Shown here piece by piece: positions 12,901-23,654 of a stretch of DNA of 33,917 nucleotides. Numbering within the stretch: position 1 is the first letter of the stretch; every line of letters begins with the position of its first letter. Source of the DNA: Didymodactylos carnosus (taxonomy: Eukaryota > Rotifera > Eurotatoria > Philodinida > Philodinidae); NCBI GenBank assembly GCA_905250885.1, contig CAJNOQ010001257.1:1-33917 (forward strand), read 5' to 3'. Below the pieces are notes generated by a model, which saw only the letters and a list, made by a program, of their open reading frames with translations, was not told where the DNA came from and searched no databases. Position numbers and translations under genes: made by a program.

Positions 12901-14374
12901 AAAAAATTTAAAGCTGTGCTAATTTTCTTGCGACACCCTTTTTGCTTTTCATTTGCCTAATGGTTGAATACGTGTTTTATCGCTTATAAATTTGATTGAA
13001 ATTGATTAAAAAATTGCTAATCCAACAGAATGTTTGCACGAATATACTAATAATAGTACAACAAGCCAACACGATTCTTGCCATACCAGAAAATCATTGA
13101 ATGTATCATTGGCTAGGTATTTAGCGTTCTCGTCGGTGGGTTATATTAAATGGTTTTCTGGTGTGGCAACAATCCTGTTGACTTGTTTTTGGCGATCATC
13201 TGTATCTAAAGCTGTTTGGTGATCAAAGGTATCTTTTTTGGTGATCACAAGTACGTTTACTCAATTAATAGTGAGATTTTTTAACTAAACAACGCGTTAT
13301 TATATCAAATTGTCTGGTACAGTATCTTGGAAACTAGTCACATCGTTATCTTTATCTTTTATATTTTTATTTATCGAAAATTTATTTCGAAACTAAATCC
13401 AATAGGAAACCGGATATATGATGATGTGATAATTTTGAACTTGATTTTAGCCTGAAATATGTTTTTCCATGCCTTTTCGAGTTTAATCTTACGAAGGAAC
13501 CTCGTGTGATTCATCACTTGTTTTTTGCATTTTATTACAGGTAATTTTTGATGCTGATCACGAATTGGATATTCGTTTGTATCTATAGATCGTTCTTGAA
13601 TGAGTGTACAGAAACTAGTTCTCTACTATTTATCGACTGCGGGATGGACAGAGCTGGGCAGGTCAAGTCAAAAATGCCTCAAGTCCAAGTCAAATCAGAC
13701 TTGACTTGGCCGAAAAATGCTTTAGATGTGACCTGACTTGAGAGATTTTTATCATGACCGTGACTCGACTTGAAAATTTCCAGTCAGGTCATTTCTAGTA
13801 AGAGATTTTCGTTTAAATTAGCCACTTTTTACCATAAAATAGAGTTTCTGAAACTGTAAAAACTATCTCTCACCCAAAAGTCGCTAGTAAATTTAATATT
13901 CTACCTATTTTTTAACCAGACCTGACTTGGCTTGAGGAAAAAAATTTCGAGGGATGACTTGACTTGAAAATTGTTTTAGTGACTAGACTTGTAACTTGAA
14001 AGCTTCTGAAGCTAAAATACCAGTAATAAAGTATATTCCGAGAAAAAAAAGCGATGAATTACTTGACGAGTTTTTCGTGTTAGAAGAGCACTAAAGTGAC
14101 GAAACTTTATATTAATATTTTGGCCGGTGAATAACAAATATTCATTAACATTTTTATTATACTATTATACTGAATTCTTACCAGCCAGAATGAATCGATG
14201 TACAGCATATTCATTGTTGTCTTTGGTAAGAACATTACCATCACACAACAGACTATTTGTTCTTAATTCATTTAATACTTGACAAGCTTCATCGGTAAAA
14301 CTACATTTTTTTGTATTATTTTTCGTTGATAATGTTGCCGGTAAATCAAAACTCATTTCAGATTTGTTTACCAT
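9966..14374 (-). CDS. KLHL10: Kelch-like protein 10 (BTB-BACK-Kelch CUL3 adaptor)
   Basis: Fifteen exons on the minus strand join into one frame of 1914 nt (637 residues): 14374-14182, 12622-12521, 12460-12250, 12191-12026, 11909-11745, 11683-11530, 11466-11316, 11256-11207, 11146-11027, 10959-10939, 10874-10773, 10712-10564, 10481-10453, 10320-10258, 10203-9966. All introns are GT-AG. BTB spans about residues 26-133 (AACSPYFRSIFTS near 64-76), BACK about 138-265, and six Kelch repeats about 295-580, with GGWSGGSATN near 301-310 and RSDASATTL and EAYDVRADKW-type blades. These blades match the vertebrate KLHL10 pattern from memory more closely than other Kelch-like proteins. The length is slightly above the ~600 residues usual for the family because of a Thr/Ser/Asn-rich tail after residue ~583. 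Known family role: substrate adaptor for CUL3 ubiquitin ligase, needed in mammalian spermatids and Drosophila sperm individualisation. Function here is inferred. Confidence 0.93.
12700..13272. mobile_element. MITE-like element with iterated GATCACCAAA ends, in KLHL10 intron 1
   Basis: The left end (12708-12792) and right end (13183-13270) are inverted relative to each other. Each holds two to three spaced copies of (A/G)ATCACCAAA, linked by CTTTAGATACAAATG- and GGATAC-like pieces, so the ends are short arrays and not simple inverted repeats. The ~390-base centre is AT-rich and has no domain. The whole lies in the long first intron of KLHL10. This fits a non-autonomous DNA transposon; the superfamily is unknown. 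Confidence 0.6.
13649..14000. mobile_element. hAT-like non-autonomous element, CAAGTC-rich
   Basis: The left edge CAGAGCTGGGCAGGTCAAGTC resembles the CAGxGxTGGxC ends known for hAT transposons and their MITEs. It is followed by many copies of CAAGTC/GACTTG in both orientations, including ACTTGACTTG near 13708-13720 and 13956-13970. No matching right-hand end CCCAGCTCTG was found, so the copy is truncated or decayed, and no 8-base target duplication was confirmed. It lies in KLHL10 intron 1. Confidence 0.5.
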
Positions 14375-15280
14375 CGAAGAATTATCATTGGATTAGTCAA
14401 TATCATAATGATAAACTCTTATTTCGTCTTGATCGTTCGTTTGTCATCACCATCATGATATTTACAATTTGAATACAGATTATGTTGTTTTAACAACAAA
14501 CCGAAAAGAAAAATTAAAACAGAAGAAAAAAAAGAAATGGATAAGATTCGAATCTCGCAAAATTAAAACTGAACCAATTAAGGCGTATTTTCTATTTATA
14601 AAAAAACTGGTTCTGAAAGAGTAAAAGTTGAGCGGGCTCAGTCTGAATCGGCGCTTATGGTGAACAAAGACATTTTAAGACAAAAAATGAAATTAGATGG
14701 GATTTTCGTTTAGATGAGAGAAATAAAATAAACGTATCCATGGAGAAATAAAAGATAGAAAAACGTGCTTAGACGATAGATTCTATTTTGTTTGCTGCTA
14801 GGTAAAATGTGTGTGATCAATTCCATTATCAGCTAAAACACGATGATAGTGTAGCCATAACTATAGATTTAGGAAATGAGTAGTTTTAACACGATTTTGA
14901 GAATAAGCAACCAGAATTATCTTGTCTTTTAACAGGTTAAACTACATTCTACGATCTTGCTGATGTCATCAATATTTTAGAAGAGTCACTAATTAACTTT
15001 TAAAAAAATCGTTTGATGTTTTTAGTAATCATCGTCATTTTCCTCTTTAAGAATTTCTACTAAAATAATAACGCTGTTGAGTTATCTGCGTTTTATTGAG
15101 CTGAATTTGAAATTATATTGAGTTGCTAAGTGAGCTATTATTAGTCGATATACCGAGAGTCTTGTACATCTTATTTTACAAATCAGACATTTTAAGAGGT
15201 CACTGGTAGTTCTTGAAGGCCCCTTATACTCACCCCTTCTGTCAGAAACACGCACTTTTTATATCGATTTGATCTGACGT
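14375..15280. other. Region upstream of KLHL10
   Basis: This holds the presumed 5' flank and promoter of KLHL10, which reads leftward from 14374. I see no clear TATA box, no upstream exon and no spliced-leader acceptor that I can support. The rest is AT-rich and then merges into the 3' flank of the decayed LINE. Confidence 0.4.
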
Positions 15281-16790
15281 TTATTTTGACAGAAACAGAA
15301 CAAAACCTCTATCTCTAGCCAGCCATTCTTAAAGCTTTTGTTTAAATTGTCCAAGACTACTGGCAAGGACCATCTCTTTAGGTAGATCGTTCCACTCAAC
15401 TGCCGTCCGAAAGAAGAAAGAGGAGGTGACATCAGCCTTAGCAGAGGCCTTACAGAGAGTGGCTCTAGAATGATTCAATCGCTTCGAGTGAAGTAGCAAC
15501 AAAGGTTGAATAAAACTGAAATTTGCTAGAAGGGACCTGTTTGTAACCATTTTGTAGAAATGAGGAAGGCAGAAAAATTTTCTACGCTTAGTCAGGTAAT
15601 GTTAATTTTTGCACAAATTCACTGACAGAGCCATCGAATTTTTTGCAGATTAGGCGAGCTGCTGATTTAGTAATTTTGTCGAGGCTTTCTTTCTTACACC
15701 TCTACCTAATTGTCAATCATACATAAATTCTATCAAGGAATGGTGTACTTCACATCTTATGTCTATCAATACTTCTAAGTGTGAATGAATTTTTGTTTCA
15801 AATTCCCCTTAACGTGGGGATTCTTCAGTTCGATCTTGCAGGTGTTTCCATTCAGAGTGTAGAGAGTCTGTATTTAGGCTAGCTTCTATGCACAGGCTAG
15901 CAGCACGTATGATTTTGTATGATTTTTATTCTAACGGTGATGACCTTCTCCGTAAACTAAAGTTGCCTGACCTTGTTTCCCGTAGACGCTACTTTCGCCT
16001 TCTACACTTTTATAAAGTGTTATTCGACATCTCTCCTCCATCTAAATTTTGTATCATTTCCATGTGTTACACAAGAGTCAGTCTTCCTCTAAACCCAAAT
16101 CCTTTCGTGGTGCTTGTTCCTTTCACATCAAAGAAAAGTGTACAGGGATCATTCTTCTATCTAACAGCGGATGAGTGGAACAAACGTCCGCCACATGTTA
16201 TTAGCAATCCTGATCCTGCTAACACTTCCAGTGCTATTGTTGTTTCTTTATCAGTCTTTAAAGCTCGCATATGCGCGCATCTCTGTTACCAAGTGTAAAT
16301 GTTTATTGTTCTGTTGGATGTTCTAGACGGTTCTTCTAACTTTACTTTCTGTTTCCCTGTTTTGACTTAAGCTAAATAAAATGAAATTGAAAATTGAAAT
16401 ATAGTAAACACTGTCGTAAACAACACAACCATAATCCAACTTAGGGAGGATGCCTGATTTATATACTGATAATCCAACTGGAAAAGTCGCCTGCTTAAAT
16501 AAATTAAACATCGCTCCTAGGCAACGACGACATGCAAGAGTAAGGTCGGGAACGTGTTTACCCCATGTCGTGGGTGCACCTTGGGGACTAAATGCACCCC
16601 AAGTAGAATAATCGAAGTCACTCGAGCTACGATTTGGTTGTTAATGGTGAAAGAAAGGTAATTAGCGGCTGATTGTGCTCGATTTGAAAAAAATATCTAA
16701 GAGCACTTAGAAGAGTTCAGGGATATTTGATTCAATCGGCACCATTCATCGATTTTGTCGATATATGATTGGCAAACGGTGGCTGGGAAA
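15281..16790 (-). pseudogene. Decayed non-LTR retrotransposon (LINE), C-terminal reverse transcriptase part
   Basis: Minus-strand pieces follow the order of a LINE reverse transcriptase C-terminus. First comes CQSYIDKIDEWCRLNQ (about 16770-16700), with SSKC and then a stop. Next are LLGVHL near 16600 and YKSGILPKLDYGCVVYDSV (about 16460-16401). After the inserted element come ESLDKITKSAARLICKKF (about 15690-15640), RTAVEWNDLPKE and SLGQFKQKL (to ~15329). A stop then interrupts EWLARDRG before a final TAA at 15281-15283. At least one frameshift lies near 16540, and several stops are seen, so it is dead. The motif order fits the CR1/L2/Jockey-like group, but the clade is not resolved. The catalytic YxDD box and the endonuclease are not visible, so the copy is 5'-truncated or too decayed upstream. 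Confidence 0.82.
15700..16400 (+). mobile_element. Second LINE fragment inserted into the minus-strand LINE
   Basis: The plus strand carries a related reverse transcriptase C-terminus. NCQSYINSIKEWC starts near 15708, with SINTSKCE next and then TGA and IFVSNS. GVSIQSVESLYLG follows near 15840-15875. The sequence then jumps to HRLAARMILYDF at 15891, DLVSRRRYFRLLHFYKVL and the TADEWNKRPPHV block, ending at a TAA at 16296-16298. Compared with the usual order, the ~100+ residues between YLG and the AAR motif are missing, so it is internally deleted as well as 5'-truncated. The 3' tail ends in AATAAAATGAAATTGAAAATTGAAAT (16375-16400), an A-rich repeated tail typical of LINEs. The host LINE resumes directly at 16401. 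No target-site duplication was recognised. Confidence 0.8.
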
Positions 16791-18253
16791 AGAAGTGAAA
16801 AAAGAAAAAGGTCGATATTCAAACAAGCGCATGGTTTACTATCAAAATCCATACTGATTTTCTCCATATTGGGAAATTGTTGAAAGATTTCTAAAAGCCT
16901 GGTCGTTTCTGTTCGTATACACACAGCACATCTATTCTCACATGTTCTTTTAAAAACAAATACACTCTCAAAGTGTCAAAGTCCCATCACGTAAACTGGC
17001 GATCGTTCATTGGTAAGCGCGGAGTATTAGCATCACAGCGAATAAAGAATTTTTATCGATATCTCTGTACCTTTTGATCCAAAAACGATGTAAAACTGAT
17101 GAATAGTTGTAGAAAATAGACTGAAGACAGTTGTAGTAATATTGTGTACATTAGCTACTCAATCCATTGAAAAAGTCTGACTAGATATTCTCTCCATTAT
17201 GGATATGTTTTAGCCTGAGTGACAGACATGGTACTCTTTCTGTTAATTCGTCTCAACCAGGCTCTTACAATACTGGAGAATGCTCGAAAAGATAACTATG
17301 TGTTTTACTAGAGTACATCTTTTAACATACAATTTCCGGAACCTTTTCAGTATTTTTTCAGAATTTTTATGCACGTATTAGATCGCTCTATATTTAACAT
17401 TAATTGTAGTAATTACTGTGCATTTTTTATCATTATCCAAAAGTCATGACTTCCTTAACTATACGGTTAGAGAATCATAGACGATTTTCTTTTAGTTCTT
17501 ATAGTTTCGTACAACATGGGAACTATGTTATTTGCGTTAAAAACGAACTCTAGCATTTGAAAGCGAACATTTTTTAAATTATATAGGTGCACCTATGTAA
17601 TTCTAAAATAAGTGTCAGAAGGAAAGAATTCTCTCTCTTATTTTATACATTTTTTGAAGTCAAATGCTTAGTCAGGTTTTTTTAAACGGGTTGAACCTTC
17701 GAAATAATTATTATAAATGACATCAAATTTTATAGACAGCTACGTACAATTCCGTGTAATTATTCGATTTAATTTCTCATATTTGATGTTGACAGAGATT
17801 AATAGAAAAAAAAATTTTATATTATTAACACTCTGTTTTTTGAAATATCTACTGTACTTACAGTCAAAAAAAGTTGCCAAAAGTATGCGGAACTTTTGAA
17901 TAGTCTACAAGACAGGGTTTTGAAGTCTACAAAACGAAATGAAAGTTTCGCTTTAACTTTGTCACCGTTTTTGTCTGACAAGGCTTTACTAGGTATGTAT
18001 TGAAATGTGACAGATGAAGTAAAACTGGAGCTTTTGAATAAGTGAACCAATTTTTAAGAAAAACCAATCATAATATAATGTGTGCCAGTTTTTAGTCTTC
18101 TCTCAACGGGTGATGCCTTTTATGAGAACCACTTAGTAACTTATATTTGAATAAACTGTTGTTTGTGCTTGATGTAATTTCTTAACATGTATTGTTTTGA
18201 CAAACACATTGTCAGGTATGGCACTTAATGAACAAAGACAATATATAGTGCAA
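16791..18253. other. Intergenic, no gene seen
   Basis: This is AT-rich sequence with short scattered frames. The part just above 16790 may still hold unrecognisable LINE remains. I found no conserved motif, RNA gene or structured repeat. Confidence 0.4.
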
Positions 18254-19105
18254 TTAAGGGCCCCTCCTCAGAAATTATCTCGGACACCGTACATCCGTTC
18301 TTGATAAAACTTTCTATAAATGTTAGGTTTAATGAGTTACGGGAAATGAAAACATTTTTTTGTCTCCAAGTCTTACGGTTTAGGGGGTTTCCTGAGATCA
18401 AGGTCTAAAAAGGACTCTAAAGTTTTTCGCAAGATTTTTTACTATACTTCAAACTGGAGAGTCCGGATTTGCTTTATTTTAAACTAGACACCTAACTACA
18501 TGGACTGATCGGCGCTGATTTTTCAATTAAGTCTTTGTTAGTTTTCCAGGCAATCAACAACCTCCAAAACCCGAAAAATCCTTTGGAGTTTTCTAAAAAG
18601 TCTCAGTTTGACAAAAACCTAAGATCTAATTCAAAAATCAGCGCCGGTCAGTCCAGGTAGTTTCTTTTGCTCTTTAAAAAAAAAGAAGAATAAACTCTCT
18701 ACGACGAACCGCTATTAAAACTCTTGGAAAATACTTCAAGTGTAACTCTTATATAGAGAAAACGGTGTATAAAATACTCAATTTTAGGACTTGTAGGAAA
18801 ATGCCTGTAGCTTTTTGATGCAAGGTTATACAGGGTTGTCTTATTTTGAGCACAAAAGTTTTCTCTACAAATCTATGTGTTCAGAAAAATTTTAATTGCA
18901 TAAGTATCCAGGAAAAAGCTATTATTTGAAGACCCGGTTTTTCGAGGCTAATGGAAAACTTGCTCAATATCCGCGAAAACCCACTTTTGTAACCAAAACC
19001 GATACAGATTCTGAAAGTAGACACTTCAGGCTCTCTCTCCATGTGCGCATCTCAAAACCGATTTTTTGACCGAAAATCACTATTTCTGAAGGGGGGGGGC
19101 CTTAA
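18254..19105. mobile_element. TTAA-bounded DNA element 1 (piggyBac/Sola-like, non-autonomous)
   Basis: The 852-base element is bounded by TTAA at 18254-18257 and 19102-19105. The left end reads TTAAGGGCCCCTCCTCAGAAAT. The right end, on the other strand, reads TTAAGGCCCCCCCCC followed by TTCAGAAAT. They form an imperfect GC-rich inverted repeat of about 23 bases. A 34-base internal inverted repeat with three mismatches (18496-18529 and 18627-18660, core GGCGCTGATTTTT) can form a hairpin. There is no coding sequence. TTAA targets are known for piggyBac and some Sola families; the assignment is inference. Confidence 0.7.
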
Positions 19106-21251
19106 TGCAATATCTTAGTGATAAAATATCATATCTACACAGACTGTTGACTAGTCATAAGATCTATGACCATATTGTTCTCTCAAAATAGTTCAAACAT
19201 CATCATTTAACATGATCACTCTATTATATATAGTAATCATAAAACTCTAATTAAAGTTTCTCAATACACATTTTCGCCACTGTCATTATTATTGGAATAA
19301 TTTAATATTGAAATTATTTTATAATAATGTGCTATTAAAATATTTTCATCATTAATAAGAAAAGTAGTTGTTAATGATACATTCTTTTGATTACTTTATG
19401 AATTATAATAATGTATAATTTTATTTTTTAGTCGTATTTTTTCCTACACCGATGTTAATATATAAAAATAATCAAATTATGTTTTTATATTAAAATAAAG
19501 ATGATGTAATCGAGTATTGAATAAATGATCATAATAAATCGATCTATCATTCCATGTTATATACAATAATGATTCTTGTTTGCGTTGATTATAAAATAAA
19601 TTGAATCGATCAGTTATGTTGACACTTGTTAATTCAGAAATGATATTGATTATGTATCAATGAGAGTTCAGACGCATTAGAAACGAAAAAAAATGCTATT
19701 TATATAAGGATTTGTGTACTTGAGAATGATATTTTAATTTTCGTGTTCATTTTTGATAATAATGTGCTTTTACTTCTGAATATATTCGAATGATATACAT
19801 ATCGTTTGAACAAGAATTAGTTCGTTTCATTTTGTAACTCTATCCATTTTTTTGTGTCATTTCTCTACTTTTTGTTGAGAAAATCAGAACTGGCTTCAGA
19901 ATCGACATCTTTTGACCGTACATCTATTAAACGTGGAAAATACCAGTAAAATAGAAAAAGATATTAAACTAGTAATAGTGTTACCAATATTTCTGCTGCT
20001 GTTATTCGGTTTAAATAGTGTCGTTTTATTTATATAAGTCATTAAAATCCGAAGAGAATTAAGAGTCGAAAGTCACAAAACTTCAACAGTAGTAAAAACA
20101 TTGATTGGCTCATAATATGCAGTCAACCGTTTGAGAGTAGTTCCTGAGGAACTGTCGTGACATATGTATGAAATACGAGATAGATGATTACATATTTAGA
20201 TGAAATTTGTAAAAATATAATAAAAATTTTTCAAGTTTTTGATGGACGAGGGATTGTAAAATGTAGTGAACCAACTGCTGGTCATAGAGCATTAGTTTAG
20301 TACATGTAGACCGATTGTATTAATATCATTTTGAATTTTACGATATGAGTAACAGAAATCATCTAGTAGCAGTATGATGAAGAATAGTTTTTAAACTGGG
20401 GAAAAATAATTGAAGTTAAGTTTGAACTGTTAGTTTATTGCACAATTGTATCTGATCGACTTCTGCCGTTATCATGTATCGTTACTATACCGTTGTTCGC
20501 TCAAATCTGAGCGAAAACCGACACTGCTTAGAATCATAGAACATATGGACAGTTTTTTCTATTTGTAGAAAATAGATGGATGTATCAAATAAGAACTGAA
20601 TACAAACGTTGAAATAATTTTTACTATTATAACCTGTATTGATATAATCCATCTTATTTATAACCAACCATTTAACTAATCGTTAACAGTATAAAAATGG
20701 CTTTAAAACAATGAGCGATAAACGTTTTTTGATCACCTAAGAGCATGCAGATATTGTATATACGATGTGTCTAATCGAAAGGAATTGGTTGATTGCTAAT
20801 GACTCGAAACGTATTGAATGATTATAAATTAAGCGAAAAGTGAACAGTTTTATGTAGGTGATGTAAATAATATTGTAAAATTATGATTGGATCATATCGT
20901 GAACATTGAATAGACAAACAGTTAACAACCAGGTAAATATTTTCCGAAAATTACTCACAGTATAGAGAATTAACGCCAATTGATTTCTATAATTATAATA
21001 CAAGGATAAGATTGAAGAACTAATAAAATTGTATTCTAGCGTTGCGAAATTTTTCGCCAACATAAGATCTAGTATATCCAGTTGTCTAAATTACATATTT
21101 ATAAATGCATTCTCAGAGTACAAAAACCTCCGTAGAAAATAAAGAATACTAATAAAAAAAACATTTTTATTTGGATGCCCTCTCACGTTGATTTGTACCT
21201 CTCAGTCTATCATAATTGTTCACTATACGTTTATAGTTAATTACTTACTTA
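19106..21251. other. Intergenic, no gene seen
   Basis: Highly AT-rich DNA between the two TTAA-bounded elements. Short frames have no recognisable content and no repeat structure was noticed. Confidence 0.4.
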
Positions 21252-22123
21252 TTAAGGGTGCCCCTCCTCTATTTTGAAAAAATTTGGGATTTTGAGCTGA
21301 ACATGTCCTAATGTAGAAGAAAGTCGGTGCTACAAAATCAGACCAATCTCAACATTCCACGACCTTCCTTGAAAATGTTATGAATTTTTTTAAGTTTTTT
21401 TCAAAGTCTGAAAGAACTCACTTTTGTAGTTTCATAAACTTTTCTCCCTTTTCCTGTATATTCAAAATTTTTTCTTATACATAGTCTGATTGAAGAAAGT
21501 GTTTTCTTCACAATGAGACGACTTTCAAAATTTTCTGATGATTTTTTATGGAGATACAAGCGTCACCGTAAATGCCATGAAGAAAACAACCTATGTACAA
21601 AATATGTTATTCTTACTGTATGTTTTTCCCTTCAATCCGGTCATATCACGATCTCTCGATAACTTGATCCAATCGTCTTCAAAACTTTACTATAAAATAC
21701 TAGACAACGTTGCCCATGTGTAGATTTTTTTTTTCGTCCTATCATCTTTTCTTTTCGAGTTATAGAAATTTTAAGATTGAAAAACGTGGATTTTAAAATG
21801 TTTTTGCTACAACTGGGAAAGAAAGATTGATGAGAAAAGCTGAACAATATCTACACCTGGGCAATGTTGCCTAGTATCTATGATAAAGTTTGAAGGTGAT
21901 CGGAGGATAAAGTTATGGAGAGATCGTAATATCAAAAATCAAGTTTTCTAGAAAACTCGAGAACTTTGATAGCTACAGAGTTGCAGTAAAAATGAAAAGA
22001 TGCTCAATTGAGTTTTCAATTAGTCCTGGAATAGAGAAGCCTTTGTCATTTTTAGTTTATGCTTGATGATATTTCTATGAAAGACTCTCAAAAGGGAGGG
22101 ATGGAGGGTGGGGTATCCTTAAC
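21252..22123. mobile_element. TTAA-bounded DNA element 2
   Basis: The 872-base element is bounded by TTAA at 21252-21255 and 22120-22123. The left end is TTAAGGGTGCCCCTCCTC; the right end, on the opposite strand, is TTAAGGATACCCCACCCTCC, an imperfect inverted repeat. It resembles element 1 in size, TTAAGG start and CCCC-rich ends, so the two may be distant relatives, although their interiors are not obviously alike. A central inverted repeat of about 84 bases (21643-21725 and 21849-21932, roughly 80% identical) gives a long stem. No coding sequence is seen. Confidence 0.68.
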
Positions 22124-23364
22124 AGAATACATGTACGTATGTTCTATTATCATCTTCTGATGATTTGTTCCACCTCAACGAAAAAAGTAGAGAATGTGAC
22201 AATCGAGACAGAATGAAACTATTCTTATATTCAAGGTGAAAAGGATGCTAATCATTAGGATTACGCAATAATAATAATAATAATAAGTTGTTAGTAGAAT
22301 AGAGAATAATAGGAAAAGAAAAATAAATATCAACAACATGTTAAAAGTTACATTGTATTATTATCATCATTTGATCAGTCGTTAACATATTCTGTACAGA
22401 GACTAATTTGAATCTAATCGAGTGATTGGAGAGAAAGCACGTATCATGAGTGTACACTAATAATGTTTAAAAAAGAACTTTTTTCCTTCTCTTCACGTTT
22501 CTCAGTTTCAATATTTTCTCAGATTCACAATTTTTTACCTAAAATAATATTAGTTATTCAAGTCGATGTTATACGAAGTATATTGAGGATATAATATTTT
22601 ACTATGACTGGTACTATTTAAATTTACACTTCCTTTCCGATACTAAGATTAAATTTCTTCTGGACATTAGTAAAATTCTGTTGTACAAATTCTTTTAGGT
22701 CATGTGCATGAATTGTATAAAAATATTTACTCTCTGTCTTTTTTATCATCTCTGTTCACTGTCGATATATATGTGTGTGTGTAGATGTAATAAGCTATAG
22801 GTCTACGTGTTTGTTTTGTTGTTCATAATCGTTATAATAATACATATATTTTCTCAAATAATGGATTGCAGCGAACAATACAACATAAAGGACGTAACAA
22901 TAGATGTTCTTCTCTCTCTCTCTCCTATATATATAATGCCATCAATATGTAATACCGACCTTTGTCATGTCTTAATATATCAGTTGACTGACTGACAGTT
23001 ATGCAAAATATAAAGGAGTGAGTAAGGGGTAAGTGTGAGAGAATAACGTGCTTTTCTTGTTTATTGTATAACAGCAAAATCAATGTCAGATCTGGAGGGA
23101 TTAGCTGAAAAGAGTTGCAGCTGTTTGTTTTGTCAGTAACACACTAGTGAATAGGCAATCAACTAAGGTACATGTATGGTAATCATAAAACACTTTTACA
23201 CAACTTCACTCACTTATACACGATCGAAAGTCGACAAAATGTGACTGTACGTTTGGTGTAGAGCAGCATACAAAGTTCGTTGTGTTCTCTTAATTTTTTT
23301 GCTAAAACAGCGAGCGGGCAATAGTCGTAAGCAGCTCACTGCACAATTTACTGTTTCAAGAAAT
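22124..23364. other. Intergenic with microsatellites
   Basis: This contains an (AAT)n run at 22267-22286, a (GT)n run at 22772-22782 and a (CT)n run at 22908-22924. No gene is supported. Confidence 0.45.
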
Positions 23365-23592
23365 CTAACTTTTTATCCCCGTCCCGGCAACTGATCTTGC
23401 AAAACGAACTTGAAACCGTTTTACCGTACTAGAAGAAACAAAATTTATTTATTAACAGTGACTAGTTTATGATGCCAGCTTACACTAGAAAAAAATCCGT
23501 TTTTCGATTTAACGCATCGTCATCTTGTTACAGCGATCCTACGATATTCCACTAACATCCACGTCTATGGACATCCGGGGGTAAAGGGTTAA
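23365..23592. mobile_element. Small element with TTAACCCTTT-like inverted ends, copy 1
   Basis: The left end CTAACTTTTTATCCCCG and the right end, read on the other strand as TTAACCCTTTACCCCCGG, are imperfect inverted repeats. The right end has an intact TTAA (23589-23592); the left has CTAA. The interior contains GAACTTGAAACCG and AAAAAAATCCG, which recur in the next copy. The 228-base size and ends fit a piggyBac-type MITE. No coding sequence is seen. Confidence 0.55.
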
Positions 23593-23654
23593 TATGTTGA
23601 AGCGTCAATGTTTTGCTCGTTGGAAAAAAGTATATAAAACTTCCTAATTCCTCT

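Noticed and set aside
14560-14580. GATTCGAATCTCGC resembling a tRNA B box
   Set aside because: No A box or cloverleaf can be drawn upstream on either strand.
16550-16620. GGGTGCACCTTGGGG...GCACCCC palindrome as a separate structured element
   Set aside because: It lies within the LINE reverse transcriptase coding remnant (LLGVHL region) and needs no separate explanation.
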